A program made the translations under genes and the position numbers. A stretch of DNA of 64,000 bases from Hygrocybe punicea (taxonomy: Eukaryota > Basidiomycota > Agaricomycetes > Agaricales > Hygrophoraceae), in assembly GCA_963556145.1 (NCBI GenBank), contig OY744461.1, positions 2,232,001 to 2,296,000 of the forward strand. The letters run 5' to 3'. The notes beneath the pieces were generated by a model, which was given only the letters and a program-made list of their open reading frames with translations, had not been told where the DNA came from and searched no databases. Below, piece after piece: positions 63,580-64,000 of this stretch (position 1 is its first letter; each line of letters opens with the position of its first letter).

Positions 63580-64000
63580 AATGGAACACCTAATCGGTGG
63601 GTGTGCCCCCACCCACGGTTTGGCCATGAAACTGTGCCTGAACGGTTGGGTTGCCCAAGACCCACTCCAGGTATGGTTTCCGAGGGTTCAGGTACGGAGT
63701 TGGCCACTCTGACCCTCTCTCCACTCCCTTTTCCCTCCCTCTCCGGTCCCCGGTCCCTCTCTATCCCCTCCCTCCCTCTCCACTCTCTCTTCCCGCTCCC
63801 CATTCCCTCCCTCTCTTCCCCCTCTCTCCTGCCCGACTGGAGCGCATCTGGATTGTTTTGTTGCCTTGGATAGTAATGCCTGGTGGTGGTGGGGGTAAGG
63901 TTCAGATCGCAAAGTATTTTTAGACAAGGATGTAATATTAATATTGCATTCAATTGGTGCATACATACATACGAGGAACATTGCCCGAGCCTCCGGGGGG
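63580..64000. other. CT-rich tract; no gene seen
   Basis: CTCCCTCTCCACTCTC-type pyrimidine run at about 63715-63835, then a CATA microsatellite near 63960. The window ends without a feature. Confidence 0.4.

Noticed and set aside
1..64000. tRNA, rRNA or other structured RNA genes
   Set aside because: I looked for clover-leaf box A/B patterns and rRNA landmarks by eye and saw none convincing; a dedicated scan could still find one.

Overview
The window reads as nuclear DNA of a mushroom-forming basidiomycete (Agaricomycetes). The basis is the family content: a KDZ transposase with its cysteine-cluster region, a Plavaka (CACTA-like) transposase with an N-terminal C2H2 finger, proteins resembling DUF6532, DUF6699 and DUF6818, an F-box/leucine-rich protein of the agaric type, an agaric ubiquitin-like-domain protein, introns of about 50 bases with GT..AG ends, and many nested transposons. 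The species cannot be told from the sequence. Most of the window is mobile DNA; only two short stretches (about 34.3-36.0 kb and 57.3-59.9 kb) look like ordinary host genes.

Layout. 0-7.5 kb: an LTR, a broken KDZ gene, hAT-like MITEs, a G-rich tract, a broken Crypton-type tyrosine recombinase and a broken unknown gene. 7.6-14.3 kb: a PIF/Harbinger element with about 165-bp inverted ends, a DUF6818/Myb-like ORF1 on + and a DDE transposase on -, with a 1.49-kb inverted-repeat element nested in its left end. 15.2-33 kb: a Plavaka transposase on - diverging from a multi-exon DUF6532-like accessory gene on +. The 3' end of that gene is split by an 11.2-kb composite element (21577-32740) with inverted ends and inverted 45-bp minisatellite arrays. 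Inside its left end sits an apparently intact hAT transposon with a perfect 8-bp target duplication; the right end is the matching empty site. 33.3-39.6 kb: a second LTR in opposite orientation, two host-type genes and a non-LTR retrotransposon carrying several TGA stops.

39.6-57.1 kb is one degraded Helitron coding region (PIF1-type helicase followed by a cysteine-peptidase-like domain) cut up by later insertions: a 1.1-kb hAT-like element, a 5.5-kb giant palindrome with 44-bp arrays, an 810-bp foldback, a 5.6-kb Tc1/mariner element and a 0.3-kb MITE. The peptidase-like domain reads in frame again when the Tc1/mariner element and one TA are removed. The Tc1/mariner element carries a DD34E transposase whose intron holds another TIR element, plus a second spliced gene on the opposite strand. 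57.3-59.9 kb holds DUF6699 and ubiquitin-like genes. 60-64 kb is AT-rich DNA followed by purine/pyrimidine tracts and GC-rich repeats.

Three signals stand out. First, three unrelated large TIR elements share one design: short inverted ends followed by inverted subterminal tandem arrays (45 bp, 44 bp and about 21 bp). Second, a dispersed 54-58 bp double palindrome (outer arms ACCTCGCGA / TCGCGAGGT around a TCAATTGA core) recurs about nine times, mainly in GC-rich modules. Third, coding decay in the older transposons is dominated by changes expected from CpG deamination (CGA to TGA, Arg to Cys), while the hAT element is free of them. All family names come from recognition by eye; no search was run.
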